Origin: VRUE01 sp963718775
GTDB lineage: Bacteria; Actinomycetota; Thermoleophilia; Solirubrobacterales; 70-9
Direction of reading: 5' to 3'
NCBI GenBank assembly: GCA_963718775.1
Contig: OY970377.1
Span: 248,001-312,000 of the forward strand
Length of the DNA stretch: 64,000 nucleotides
How positions within the stretch are numbered: the stretch's first letter is position 1; every line of letters starts with the position of its first letter. A program made the position numbers and the translations under genes. Below, one piece after another: positions 48,740 to 56,696 of the stretch. The notes under the pieces are model-generated. The model worked only from the letters and a program-made list of their open reading frames with translations. It was not told where the DNA came from and made no database searches.

Positions 48740-49110
48740 AACCTTCAACCAGCGCCTCTGGGCTCCGGCTTGAGTGACGGCTGCGTCGGGGGTTCGAGAC
48801 TGCGCTCCCCAGCGCGACCCATCCGTGGTGACCGATCGCATGACGGTCACACCTCACCAGCGCCACGGCCCATTACACGGCCGCCCCCCCTCTCCGGGGG
48901 TCCGGCTGCCAGAGGTGAGAGGGCGAAGTGGCCGTGGGTACTGGGCAGCATCGCCGGCTGGAGGTGGGGCAGTGCCCGCGACGCTGTCGCCTCCCTAGTA
49001 CTTCCGAACGGCCAACATCTCGACTCATGACTGGATACTCCTTTGCCATCGCAAGGCGAGTCGCCCCTGTCTGGGTTCCCCACCTCTCCTCAGGCGCTTG
49101 GTCGTCAGCA
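48690..49110 (-). ncRNA. Candidate ~420-nt non-coding or leader transcript
   Basis: The 650-bp gap between thrC and the next gene has its own promoter (49117-49145) and terminator (48690-48739) on the minus strand, but no convincing protein gene between them. The span is rich in potential stems, for example GTGACCG / CGGTCAC near 48825-48850 and CCCCC against GGGGGG near 48890. A 51-codon frame (48873-49028, MSRDVGRSEVLGRRQRRGHC) has AAAGGAG 9 bp upstream, so a small peptide or leader is possible. The hallmarks of tmRNA, RNase P RNA and SRP RNA are absent. The RNA class is unknown. Confidence 0.45.
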
Positions 49111-49116
49111 GAAGTA

Positions 49117-49145
49117 CGTATAACAGACCCATCTACACTGGTCAA
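49117..49145 (-). promoter_or_regulatory. Sigma70-type promoter of the orphan transcript
   Basis: Minus strand TTGACC (-35), 17-bp spacer, TATACG (-10). The upstream sequence TTGCGCAGAAAGAC resembles those of the thrC and 50040 promoters. No gene start follows closely, only the candidate RNA. Confidence 0.6.
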
Positions 49146-49191
49146 GTCTTTCTGCGCAAAAGACCGAGGAAGGCGTGCGGAAGAGCTGTAA

Positions 49192-50031
49192 TCACATCGG
49201 CACACGGGCATGCGGCTGCCAGGTGAAGGCCCGAAACGCGTCGACGAATCCCGCCCCGACGAGGCTCTCGCGATCGGCAACCGCAGGCTCGTAGCCAGCC
49301 TCGGCGACCGCGATCGTCGTGCAACCCGCAGCTGCTGCCTCGCTGATCGAGCGGTGCAGGACAGCCCTCTGCCCAACCCCGTCGAGGTCCCCGGCCGGGC
49401 GCGAAGCAAGCGCCAGCACGGCAGTCTGTTCGTGGATCAGCATCGCCGAGTACGCCAGCGGATCGTCCCCGTCGACCGAGCAGTAGCAGCGCCATCCGGT
49501 CGTTCCGGGCAAGTCGAAGAAGAAGGTCCCGGCCCAGTTCGCCAAGCCGAGGCTCTCCGCCAGTGGATCGGCAAAGCCTTCGTCTTCGCGCGGATCGACC
49601 CGCTCGTAGACGTCGATCCCCGCTGGCGGGCGGAAGCGAGGAGGCGATCCGTCGCGCAGCAGCCGCGCCGGCCCGTCCACGAGGCGGTGCTGGTGACGCC
49701 GCAGCCAGGCTTTTGCCTGGGCGGCCTCTGGCAGGCCGGGCGAGAAGACGACCCGGTAGTCGACGTCGTGGCGTTCCATCCACTTGACGGCAGCGGGGAG
49801 GTAACCGTCCTCGATCGCTCCCGGCGCCGCAGCGCCGAGGATGAAGTTGAGCGCCAGCTCCTCCGGTTCCTCACTCACAACCGCAGCCGCAACTGGGCCG
49901 AATCGCACCATGTCGATGCCAAGGTCAACGACGGCGTCCTCGACCGCCGTCTCCCAGAGCCCCTTCCAAAACCGCTTCTCAGCCTCGTCCAAGGCGACTG
50001 CGTCGTAAGGCACCTTGCCTTCCGCTGCCAT
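49192..50031 (-). CDS. GNAT-like acetyltransferase, probably leaderless
   Basis: About 279 aa. I place the start at the ATG at 50031 (MAAEGKVPYDAVALDEAEKR). The N-terminal part is a degenerate GNAT-like half (MVRFGPVAAAVVSEEPEELA, FILGAAAPGAIEDGYLPAAV). The C-terminal part is a second half with DDPLAYSAMLIHEQTAVLAL, then GVGQRAVLHRSISEAAAAGC as the acetyl-CoA loop and YEPAVADRESLVGAGFVDA. The substrate is unknown. The -10 box at 50040-50045 lies about 8 bp before the ATG, so the mRNA would have almost no leader. Confidence 0.7.
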   Translation of the reverse strand: MAAEGKVPYDAVALDEAEKRFWKGLWETAVEDAVVDLGIDMVRFGPVAAAVVSEEPEELALNFILGAAAPGAIEDGYLPAAVKWMERHDVDYRVVFSPGLPEAAQAKAWLRRHQHRLVDGPARLLRDGSPPRFRPPAGIDVYERVDPREDEGFADPLAESLGLANWAGTFFFDLPGTTGWRCYCSVDGDDPLAYSAMLIHEQTAVLALASRPAGDLDGVGQRAVLHRSISEAAAAGCTTIAVAEAGYEPAVADRESLVGAGFVDAFRAFTWQPHARVPM

Positions 50032-50039
50032 CAATCCAA

Positions 50040-50069
50040 ACTATAGAGGCCTTACCCCGGAACAGTCAA
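50040..50069 (-). promoter_or_regulatory. Promoter of the GNAT-like gene (leaderless start)
   Basis: Minus strand TTGACT (-35), 18-bp spacer, TATAGT (-10). It is preceded by GCAGGAAAAC, similar to the thrC promoter. The transcription start would fall within a few bases of the ATG at 50031. Confidence 0.6.
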
Positions 50070-50103
50070 GTTTTCCTGCATAAAACGACTTGTCTGGAGA
50101 ACG

Positions 50104-50144
50104 CGACAGGGGCCGGGCGGCAACCGTGCCGCCCGGCCTTGTCG
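50104..50144 (-). terminator. Hairpin terminator after the collagen-like gene
   Basis: Perfect 12-bp stem GGCCGGGCGGCA / TGCCGCCCGGCC with loop ACCG, extended by CGACA / TGTCG. It begins 26 bp past the stop codon of the collagen-like gene. There is no long T-run on either strand. Confidence 0.65.
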
Positions 50145-50169
50145 GGACATCAGTACTTGAGAGAAGCGA

Positions 50170-50868
50170 CTATTCGGCCGTCACCGCCCAGGTGCCGAAT
50201 GCCGTGTCGCCGGCCGCGGCAGAGCCCCCACCATTGAACGGCAGGACGATCCCGAATGGAGTGGTGTTCCTGACTTGCGAGGAGGCAAAACTGACGTTGG
50301 CGCTACTCCCGGCATCTAGGTACACGCACAAAGCCGCCGGTTCCGCTTCCGGCGCCACAGGCCCTCCGGGGCATACGGCTTCCACTGCTGGGCGGCCTAT
50401 CAGCGGCGTCGTTGCTCCCGTCGGTGGAATTTTGAAAGCAAATTCGGATGCCTCGCCAGTTTGAGCCATCAGATAGGTGGTCGGCGCGGGCACGACGGGG
50501 AAAACAAACGTGATCGCGGCCTGGGCGTTCAAGCCAGCCCCAGGAGAGGCTCCCCACACGCCAGTCAGAGTCTCGTCGGCGGGGACTTCGTCGAGGAACG
50601 GACCGGCGGGGCCAACCGGGCCAACCGCGCCCTGGGCGCCGGTTGCGCCCGTATCGCCCTTTGCGCCCGCTGGGCCCTGTGGCCCGGCGGGTCCGGGCTT
50701 ACCCGGCTTACCCTGCTTGCCGGGCTTACCCTGCTTGGCCGAGCTGGTCGCCTTGCCGCCGCCGCCATTGGCTGCGACCGCTCCTCCTACCATCGCGAAG
50801 ACAAGCGCGATAACCGCGACCATCATCGCTGGACTGAGGCGCAAGCGCCCTCCTGTAGATGAGTGCAT
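50170..50868 (-). CDS. Collagen-like (Gly-X-Y) secreted protein
   Basis: A 232-aa surface or secreted protein. A signal or anchor helix lies near the start (MMVAVIALVFAMVGGAVAAN). Residues about 45-90 form an uninterrupted Gly-X-Y tract (GKPGKQGKPGKPGPAGPQGP and further), first Lys/Pro-rich, then Ala/Pro/Asp. After it comes a beta-rich domain of about 140 aa with two Cys (EAVCPGGPV, ALCVYLDAG). Such short collagen-like proteins are frequent in Thermoleophilia as far as I recall. The tract should form a triple helix. A strong promoter lies 273 bp upstream, leaving a long leader. Confidence 0.82.
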   Translation of the reverse strand: MHSSTGGRLRLSPAMMVAVIALVFAMVGGAVAANGGGGKATSSAKQGKPGKQGKPGKPGPAGPQGPAGAKGDTGATGAQGAVGPVGPAGPFLDEVPADETLTGVWGASPGAGLNAQAAITFVFPVVPAPTTYLMAQTGEASEFAFKIPPTGATTPLIGRPAVEAVCPGGPVAPEAEPAALCVYLDAGSSANVSFASSQVRNTTPFGIVLPFNGGGSAAAGDTAFGTWAVTAE

Positions 50869-51266
50869 CGTCCTACTCCTCCCATTTGGTCATGTGTGTG
50901 GTGCTGCTTACGCGCTCACCCACGGCGCGGACTTCGTTTCAACTGCCAGTCATGCAAGCGAGCGACTCCCCAGGGTGGCCCGACATCCGGAAGAGGCTGG
51001 ACGCCGCGATCGGCCGCGTGTCGGCAGAAGCCGCAACGGGCTCGCCCCCCCCTGTTCGTCTCGCTGCATCTCACTTCCCATTTCCCCGGCTTTCGGCGTG
51101 GTCACATGGCAATGCGTCTACGCCTCAAAGCTGGATGGAAACTTTATGGTACGGCCTGGGTCTTGTCAAGATTCTGACAGGGTCCTGCGGCCGTCTACGA
51201 CCCTCGCGGCTGGGCGCCAGAGGAGATTGGATCGAGGTGGCCCTATCACGCTAATATTCCCGACTA
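50869..51266. other. 398-bp gap between divergent genes
   Basis: Separates the collagen-like gene (minus) from the methyltransferase gene (plus). It contains a strong minus-strand promoter (51141-51169), about 270 bp of leader for the collagen-like gene, and a TAATAT -10-like box at 51252-51257 for the methyltransferase. I see no reading frame with protein-like composition in it. Confidence 0.5.
51141..51169 (-). promoter_or_regulatory. Near-consensus sigma70 promoter for the collagen-like gene
   Basis: Minus strand TTGACA (-35), 17-bp spacer, TAAAGT (-10). The -35 is a perfect consensus. The predicted RNA start near 51134 gives a leader of about 265 nt before the ATG at 50868. Confidence 0.65.
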
Positions 51267-52046
51267 ATGGAGTCTGCAAGCGCATCCGAGGTGCAACCCG
51301 ACTGGTACCGCTCGGCGTTCTCGGCTGAGACCACCGTCGATCGACCGTGGGCCGATCAGACCGAGGCCGAAATCGACCGCGTCCTGGCGATGATGCGGCC
51401 GGAGCCCGGCGGCCGGGTGCTCGATCTCGCCTGCGGGACCGGGCGGCACTCGATCGAGTTGGCGCAGCGCGGCTTCTCGGTGCTCGGCGTCGACATCGCC
51501 TCGGACCTCCTCGGGATCGCCACCGCCGATGCCAAGCGACTCTCGCTCGACAACGTCGACTTCCGGGAAGCCGATCTGCGCGAGATGAGCTTCGAGCCGG
51601 AGTTCGATCTCGTTCTCAACCTCAACGACGGCGCCGTTGGCTACTTCGAGACCGAGGAGGAGAATCACCGCACCTTCGAGGTGATCGCGGCCGCGCTGCG
51701 ACCGGCCGGAGGCAACCTGCTGCAGCTGCCCAACGTCCTCTACGCGGAAGCGCACCTACCGCAGAAGACCTACATCGAAGGAGAGGGGATGGTCGAACTG
51801 ATCGACCATCGCTGGGACAAGCGCAATCGCCGCTTAGAAGGATCGACGACACCGATCGTCTTCGGCGGCGTGGTCGAGAAGCCGGAGCCAATCCCTTTCA
51901 GCCAGCGCCTCTACTCCGTCGACGAGCTGAGCGAGCTCTACGCGTCGGTCGGCATGAACCTCGCCAACGTCTTCCGTGGCAACGGCAAGCCACGTCCTCC
52001 CAAGGACAGCCAGTTCGAGGTCTTCGTCGAGGGCCGCAAGGCCTAG
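51267..52046 (+). CDS. Class I SAM-dependent methyltransferase
   Basis: A 259-aa soluble methyltransferase. Motif I is GGRVLDLACGTGRHSIELAQ, followed by the acidic loop SVLGVDIASDLLGIATADAK, motif II/post-I VDFREADLREMSFEPEFDLV and motif III LRPAGGNLLQLPNVLYAEAH. The C-terminal half carries the substrate-binding part (IEGEGMVELIDHRWDKRNRR). The substrate is unknown. The start at 51267 is only 9 bp from a TAATAT box, so this mRNA could also have a very short leader. Confidence 0.88.
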   Translation: MESASASEVQPDWYRSAFSAETTVDRPWADQTEAEIDRVLAMMRPEPGGRVLDLACGTGRHSIELAQRGFSVLGVDIASDLLGIATADAKRLSLDNVDFREADLREMSFEPEFDLVLNLNDGAVGYFETEEENHRTFEVIAAALRPAGGNLLQLPNVLYAEAHLPQKTYIEGEGMVELIDHRWDKRNRRLEGSTTPIVFGGVVEKPEPIPFSQRLYSVDELSELYASVGMNLANVFRGNGKPRPPKDSQFEVFVEGRKA

Positions 52047-52048
52047 GA

Positions 52049-52408
52049 CTACCAGCTTCCTTCCAGCCAGCGCAGGATCTCGGCCATGCGCCCCCGCACG
52101 TCCGGGTCGGGCGAGCAGAGCTCGGCCGACGTGAGCTGGATCGCCGCGCCCATTGCCAGCGTCGCCTGGTCGGGGCTCATCCGCAAGCAGCCCTCCATGC
52201 GCTTCAAGGTGAGCGGATCGCTGCGCAGCGTCCACAGCGCCTCGATGGTCCCCTCGGGGTCCATCTCGGCGATTTCGATCGCCGTTTGCAACGCGTTGCG
52301 AATCCGTTCGTCGGCTGCGCCCTCGTCAGCGGCCTCGAGTGCCCGCTCTACCAGCCGTTCGTCCAAACGCCCGTCGATGACGAGTGTGGGTTCCCTACCC
52401 TCTGTCAT
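52049..52408 (-). CDS. Hypothetical helical protein
   Basis: About 119 aa. The ATG at 52408 has a strong ribosome site (GGAGGAGG, about 8 bp). Sequence: LVIDGRLDERLVERALEAAD, then NALQTAIEIAEMDPEGTIEA and MSPDQATLAMGAAIQLTSAE, ending RMAEILRWLEGSW. It is all-helical and acidic with no known motif. It converges with the methyltransferase gene (2 bp apart). Its 5' neighbour, the LeuRS-like gene, is divergent, 181 bp away. Confidence 0.65.
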   Translation of the reverse strand: MTEGREPTLVIDGRLDERLVERALEAADEGAADERIRNALQTAIEIAEMDPEGTIEALWTLRSDPLTLKRMEGCLRMSPDQATLAMGAAIQLTSAELCSPDPDVRGRMAEILRWLEGSW

Positions 52409-52589
52409 GTTGGGACCTCCTCCAGGTCTCGGCCGGGCCCCAGGGTGTGCAAGCGCCACCGGGGCCGTCTATTGAGATTTCTGCGAGTGTAAACTCGAAT
52501 GAAGACGATAAGCGCCCGCCGCTCAATGGTCAAATAATCTCGCCCGAGGCGCCGGCGCCGGGACGGGGGCGCAAGCGAAGGCCAGTCAA

Positions 52590-54779
52590 ATGAGCAGCGC
52601 GAGATCGAGCTACGACGCAGGGGCGGTGGAGGCCGAGCGACAGGCTGCCTGGGCGAAACAGGACGCTTTCAGCACGCCTGCGCCAGCGGCTGACCAGCAG
52701 GCTGTCTACATCAAGCCCTCCAGCCCGTTCACGTCGGGCAAGCTGCACATGGGTCACGTGCGCGACTACGCGATCGGCGACGCCTACGCGCGCTTCCGCC
52801 GCGCTCGCGGCGACGCCGTCCTCTTCGGCTTCGGCTTCGACGCCTTCGGCCTGCCAGCCGAGATGGCCGCGATCGAGCGCAAAGTGGCGCCGGCCGACTG
52901 GGTCGAGAGCTGCGGTGAGCGGATGCTCGAGCAGATGAAGCGCCTCGGCTTCTCCTTCGACTACGAGCGCGTCTTCTACAGCTCCGACGAGGCGCAGTAC
53001 CGCTGGTCGCAGTGGCTGTTCGTCACCCTGCTCGAGGCTGATTTGATCTACCTCGACGACACCACCGTCGACTGGTGCGATCACTGCCGCACCACCCTCG
53101 CTGCGCTGCAGGTCGAGGACGGTCGCTGCTGGCGCTGCCACAACGAGGTTCGCCTGATCCGTCGCCCCACCTGGTTTCTGCGCATAACGCCCTACCTGGA
53201 GGAGAACGATCTGCGCCTGGCGGATCTGGAGAGCTGGGACGAGATCTCGACGTCAACCCAGCGCTACATCCTCGGTCGCAGCGATGGCGTCGAGGTTGAG
53301 CTGTCCGGCCCCGATGGAGCGAGGCTCGCTGCCTTCACGCCGCATCGTGAGTCGGTGGCCGCGGCGAGCTTCGTGCTGCTCTCGCCCCGTCACCCCGAGC
53401 TGGAGGCGCTGACGACCGATTCCTCCGTGCGTGAGCAGCTCGACGAGCTGCGCTCCGGCGGCTGGGAGCGCAGCGCCCGCGATGCCAAGTCGGTGCCGCT
53501 CGTCGACACGGGCGTTTCGATGACGGCGCCATGGAGCGAGGCGCCCCTGCCCGTGCTGGTCTCACCGCTGGTCGATGCCCGCTATGGGCCGACGGCGGCG
53601 CTCGGGATTCCCGCGGTCGACGAGGCCGATGCGAAAATCGCCGCGCGGCTGCCGCGAGTGAGGGAGGGCGCGTCACCGGACACAGGCCCAGCGCCCTGGC
53701 CCGAGGCCAAGGCGGCGGTCCGCTACCGCGCTACCGATTTCTCGATCTCGCGCCAGCGCTTCTGGGGCACGCCGATCCCGATCATCCACTGTGGGGCCTG
53801 CGGAGCCGTGCCGGTTCCGGTCGAGGACCTGCCGGTGGTACTGCCGCGCGACATCGAGCCTACGGGCGAGGGCAACCCGCTGGCCGAGCACGCCGACTTC
53901 GCCGAGGTCGATTGTCCGCGCTGTGGCAATCCGGCCCGCCGCGAGACCGACACGCTCGACTGTCACTTCGACGCTCTCTGGCTCTGGGTGCCGGCCGCGG
54001 TTCCGCCCGAGGCTCGCGCCGAGTCGATGTTCGATCACCCGGACCTGCGCCGCTGGCTGCCCTCCGAGCGTCTCGTCGCCGGCGCCGACAGCGGTGGCTT
54101 CGTCTTCGACCAGCGTGTCGTCACCAAGGCCCTGCGCGACATCGGTCCATTCGCCTTCCTCGAGCAGGGAGAGCCGTTCTCCGGGTGCACCTTCCATGAG
54201 ATGGTCGTCGCCGACGACGGCCGCAAGATGAGCAAGCACCTCAACAACGTCGTCGATCCTGATGAGCTGGTCGAGGAGTACGGCGCCGACACCGTCCGCA
54301 TCGCCATTCTCTACGCCGCCGGCCCGGCCAAGACGCTCACCTGGAACGACAGCGCGCTGCGCTTCGCCAGCCGTTTCCTGCACAACGTCTGGTCCTACTC
54401 GCAGCAGCGCTTTGCCACCGCGGCCGAGGCGCCCGAGGATGCCGAGGCCGCCGCCGATACCGCCTTCCTGCGCGATCGTCTGGGCAAATGGTGCGACAGC
54501 GGCGTGGCCCGCATCACCGCCGACCTCGAGGACCTGCAAATGCACAAGGCGGTCCGCAACGTGACCCGCCTCTTCGAGCGAATCAAGGACTTCGAGAAGC
54601 GTGTGGTCAAACGCCGCGGCCGGCTCAGTCGCGCCGACGCTGAGGCCCAGGCGGCGGCCCTGACGCTCCTTGCCGAGGTCCTCGTCCCCTTCGCACCCCA
54701 CATCGCCGAGCGGCTCCTACTGGAGCGACAAGAAAGCCCCGAGAAAGACGAGCGGGCCGCGAACCTGGGCGCCGCTTAG
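52590..54779 (+). CDS. Leucyl-tRNA synthetase-like class I ligase with altered motifs
   Basis: A 729-aa protein of the LeuRS family. The catalytic core has PSSPFTSGKLHMGHVRDYAI (HIGH as HMGH) and GFGFDAFGLPAEMAA. Zinc-like cysteines are in VDWCDHCRTT and CWRCHN. RQRFWGTPIPIIHCGACG and CHFDALWLWVPA follow. The usual KMSKSKGN is KMSKHLNN. In the editing domain the threonine-rich TTRPDTLFG is replaced by AFTPHRESVAAASF, so editing is probably lost. It is about 100 aa shorter than housekeeping LeuRS, so it may be a paralogue with another job; the true leuS would be elsewhere. Confidence 0.8.
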   Translation: MSSARSSYDAGAVEAERQAAWAKQDAFSTPAPAADQQAVYIKPSSPFTSGKLHMGHVRDYAIGDAYARFRRARGDAVLFGFGFDAFGLPAEMAAIERKVAPADWVESCGERMLEQMKRLGFSFDYERVFYSSDEAQYRWSQWLFVTLLEADLIYLDDTTVDWCDHCRTTLAALQVEDGRCWRCHNEVRLIRRPTWFLRITPYLEENDLRLADLESWDEISTSTQRYILGRSDGVEVELSGPDGARLAAFTPHRESVAAASFVLLSPRHPELEALTTDSSVREQLDELRSGGWERSARDAKSVPLVDTGVSMTAPWSEAPLPVLVSPLVDARYGPTAALGIPAVDEADAKIAARLPRVREGASPDTGPAPWPEAKAAVRYRATDFSISRQRFWGTPIPIIHCGACGAVPVPVEDLPVVLPRDIEPTGEGNPLAEHADFAEVDCPRCGNPARRETDTLDCHFDALWLWVPAAVPPEARAESMFDHPDLRRWLPSERLVAGADSGGFVFDQRVVTKALRDIGPFAFLEQGEPFSGCTFHEMVVADDGRKMSKHLNNVVDPDELVEEYGADTVRIAILYAAGPAKTLTWNDSALRFASRFLHNVWSYSQQRFATAAEAPEDAEAAADTAFLRDRLGKWCDSGVARITADLEDLQMHKAVRNVTRLFERIKDFEKRVVKRRGRLSRADAEAQAAALTLLAEVLVPFAPHIAERLLLERQESPEKDERAANLGAA

Positions 54780-54801
54780 ACGGGCGACCACATCGCTGGC
54801 G

Positions 54802-55227
54802 CTAGGCGAAGGTCCAGAGCTTGTTGCCGAGGAAGTTGAAGGGCATCGCGATCGCCACCGCGATCGCCTGGGACGAGAGCTCGCCAAGCGAGGTTCTCCC
54901 CACGAGGATCTCAAGCACCGCCAGGTTGATGATCAGCGCGGCGAGGCTGACCGCAAAGAAGCGGGCGGCCTGGAAGCCGGCGTGGCCGTCGCCGGCGGCG
55001 AAGGTCCAGTGGCGGTTCCAGAAGAAGTTGCTGCTGACCGCGACCACGAAAGCGCCGACCGCGGCAATCAGGTGGTGGACGCCGAGGTTGCCGCTGAGCA
55101 ACGCGAAGACGGCGAGGTTGATCAGGTAGCCCGAGCCGCCGACGAGCCCGAACTTGATCAGCTGCCACCAACTTGCCGGGCGGCGCGCTGCGGCGCTGAG
55201 CCGATCTGCGAATTCGGCGGCGCTCAC
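54802..55227 (-). CDS. GtrA-family membrane protein
   Basis: A 141-aa protein with four membrane helices of the GtrA type: LIKFGLVGGSGYLINLAVFA, HHLIAAVGAFVVAVSSNFFW, NRHWTFAAG, RFFAVSLAALIINLAVLEIL and AVAIAMPFNFLGNKLWTFA. GtrA proteins are thought to help flip polyprenyl-linked sugars, or to act with glycosyltransferases in cell-wall glycan and teichoic acid decoration. Its start overlaps the stop of the GT39-type gene by 4 bp, supporting a shared task. Confidence 0.9.
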   Translation of the reverse strand: MSAAEFADRLSAAARRPASWWQLIKFGLVGGSGYLINLAVFALLSGNLGVHHLIAAVGAFVVAVSSNFFWNRHWTFAAGDGHAGFQAARFFAVSLAALIINLAVLEILVGRTSLGELSSQAIAVAIAMPFNFLGNKLWTFA

Positions 55228-56696
55228 GGTCGACTCCCGCGGGGGCCGTCGGCAACGACGGCGTTGACACCGAAGCCGGTGCGCACGTCGCGCAGGACGT
55301 AGAAGGGGATTTCGCGAACGCGATTCGACATGTAGCGGGTCAGGGTGAGGCGCTCGAACCTTACCCGGGCGACTGGGTGGAATCTCCGCGGCACCCCTGA
55401 CGGATAGCCGACGGTCGACTTGCTGATTACGTCAATCTCGCGCATCGGCGTCTCGCCGCTGTAGATGCGCAGCGCATGATCTTGGAGATAGAAGCGGACG
55501 GGATCGGCAGCGAGCTTCCAGGTCACGATCGCGCGTGGCACGCGTGGTGGGCCGAGCTCGGCGGTGATCCCGCGAAAGTCGGGACGCTGCAGGTTCGGCG
55601 TCTGGGTGACGTAGACGCCGTAGACGACCCAGTAGGCACAGAGGACGAGGGCCAGGAGGGCGCCGAGCCGCCGCGCCCCGTCGGTGGCGAAGCCGATCCC
55701 GGCCGCCGCGAGCAGCGGAATCAGGGCCGGCAGCAGGTTGCGCTCGACCACGTAGTCCTTGCCGAACAAGGCCGCGAGCAGGACCAGGACCGCCACCCCC
55801 AGCCCAAGGGCCGCGGCGCGCAGGGCACCCCGCCTCTCCCTTGCAGTGCCGCGCACGGCGACGAGGAGCAGGGCAGCGGCAAGCAAGATCCCCGGCAGCA
55901 GGGCGTAACGCTCGCGCGGGGGCTCGGCGATCACGTGCCCGGTCTCGCCGATCAGAAAGCTGCCACCGGTCTCGAGGAAGCGCGTGGAGAGCAGGCTTTC
56001 TTCGATCCAGCCGATGTGATCCGGGTTCACCTGGGCGGTGATCAGTGGGGCCAGGGCAAGGCCGGCCACGGCGACGCAGCCAACTGCGGGCAGCACCACG
56101 CGCCAACGTGACCGCAACGCGACGAGCAGCCAGAGCGCCTCGATTCCCACCGCGAAGAAGGCGAAGTAGTGGCTGTAGAGGGCGAGCGCCGAGAGCAGCC
56201 CCCAGAGCGCCAGGTCGCGACCGCTGCGGGTGCGCAGGGCGCGCGCAAAGAAGAGGAGCGACGCGGCGCAAAGCAGGACCAAGAGCGCATAGGAGCGGGC
56301 CTCCTGCGAGTACCAGATCAGCATCGGGTTGACCGCGACCAGCGCGGCGGCGATCAGGCCGGCACGCCTGCTCGCCAGCTCACGGCCGATGCAGTAGACG
56401 AGAGGGACGGTGACCGCGCCGAATAGGGCCGAGAGCGAGCGCAGCCCCACCTCCCCGGCGCCGAAGAGCTTCGCCCATCCCCAGGCGAGCACGTAGTAGA
56501 GGGGCGGGTTGGACTCGCTGTTCGCCACCGCGCGCAGCATGTCGGCGAAATTGCCAGGGATGACACGGGCGGCGGTGATCACCTCGTCGTGGTGATAGCT
56601 CTGCACGTCGAGGCTCGCGAAGCGGATCGCGATACCCAGCGCTGTCAGGGCGGCCAGCACCCAGAGGGCGCCGGAGCGAGTCGGTGTGAGCGTCAA
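55224..56696 (-). CDS. GT39/ArnT-like membrane glycosyltransferase
   Basis: A 490-aa GT-C fold enzyme with about ten membrane helices. The first extracytoplasmic loop has the catalytic acidic pair in DVQSYHHDEVITAARVIPGN, and SNPPLYYVLAWGWAKLFGAG is the family signature. NPMLIWYSQEARSYALLVLL follows. The C-terminal 130 residues are a soluble domain. Such enzymes use polyprenyl-phosphate sugars as donors outside the membrane. The acceptor is unknown. It overlaps the GtrA gene downstream and the GH92 gene upstream by 4 bp each. Confidence 0.85.
   Translation of the reverse strand: MTLTPTRSGALWVLAALTALGIAIRFASLDVQSYHHDEVITAARVIPGNFADMLRAVANSESNPPLYYVLAWGWAKLFGAGEVGLRSLSALFGAVTVPLVYCIGRELASRRAGLIAAALVAVNPMLIWYSQEARSYALLVLLCAASLLFFARALRTRSGRDLALWGLLSALALYSHYFAFFAVGIEALWLLVALRSRWRVVLPAVGCVAVAGLALAPLITAQVNPDHIGWIEESLLSTRFLETGGSFLIGETGHVIAEPPRERYALLPGILLAAALLLVAVRGTARERRGALRAAALGLGVAVLVLLAALFGKDYVVERNLLPALIPLLAAAGIGFATDGARRLGALLALVLCAYWVVYGVYVTQTPNLQRPDFRGITAELGPPRVPRAIVTWKLAADPVRFYLQDHALRIYSGETPMREIDVISKSTVGYPSGVPRRFHPVARVRFERLTLTRYMSNRVREIPFYVLRDVRTGFGVNAVVADGPRGSRP

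Noticed and set aside
48794..48812. T-arm-like GGGGGTTCGAGAC suggesting a tRNA
   Set aside because: The bases after the loop do not pair with those before it and no acceptor or anticodon stem can be built.
48690..49110. tmRNA, RNase P RNA or SRP RNA
   Set aside because: The RNase P GAGGAAAGTCC box, the tmRNA tRNA-like ends and tag frame, and the SRP tip motif were all looked for and not found.
49142..49783. 213-codon minus-strand frame overlapping the GNAT-like gene
   Set aside because: It is Arg/Gly-rich and in the wrong frame; the 279-aa frame has GNAT-like features and the promoter.
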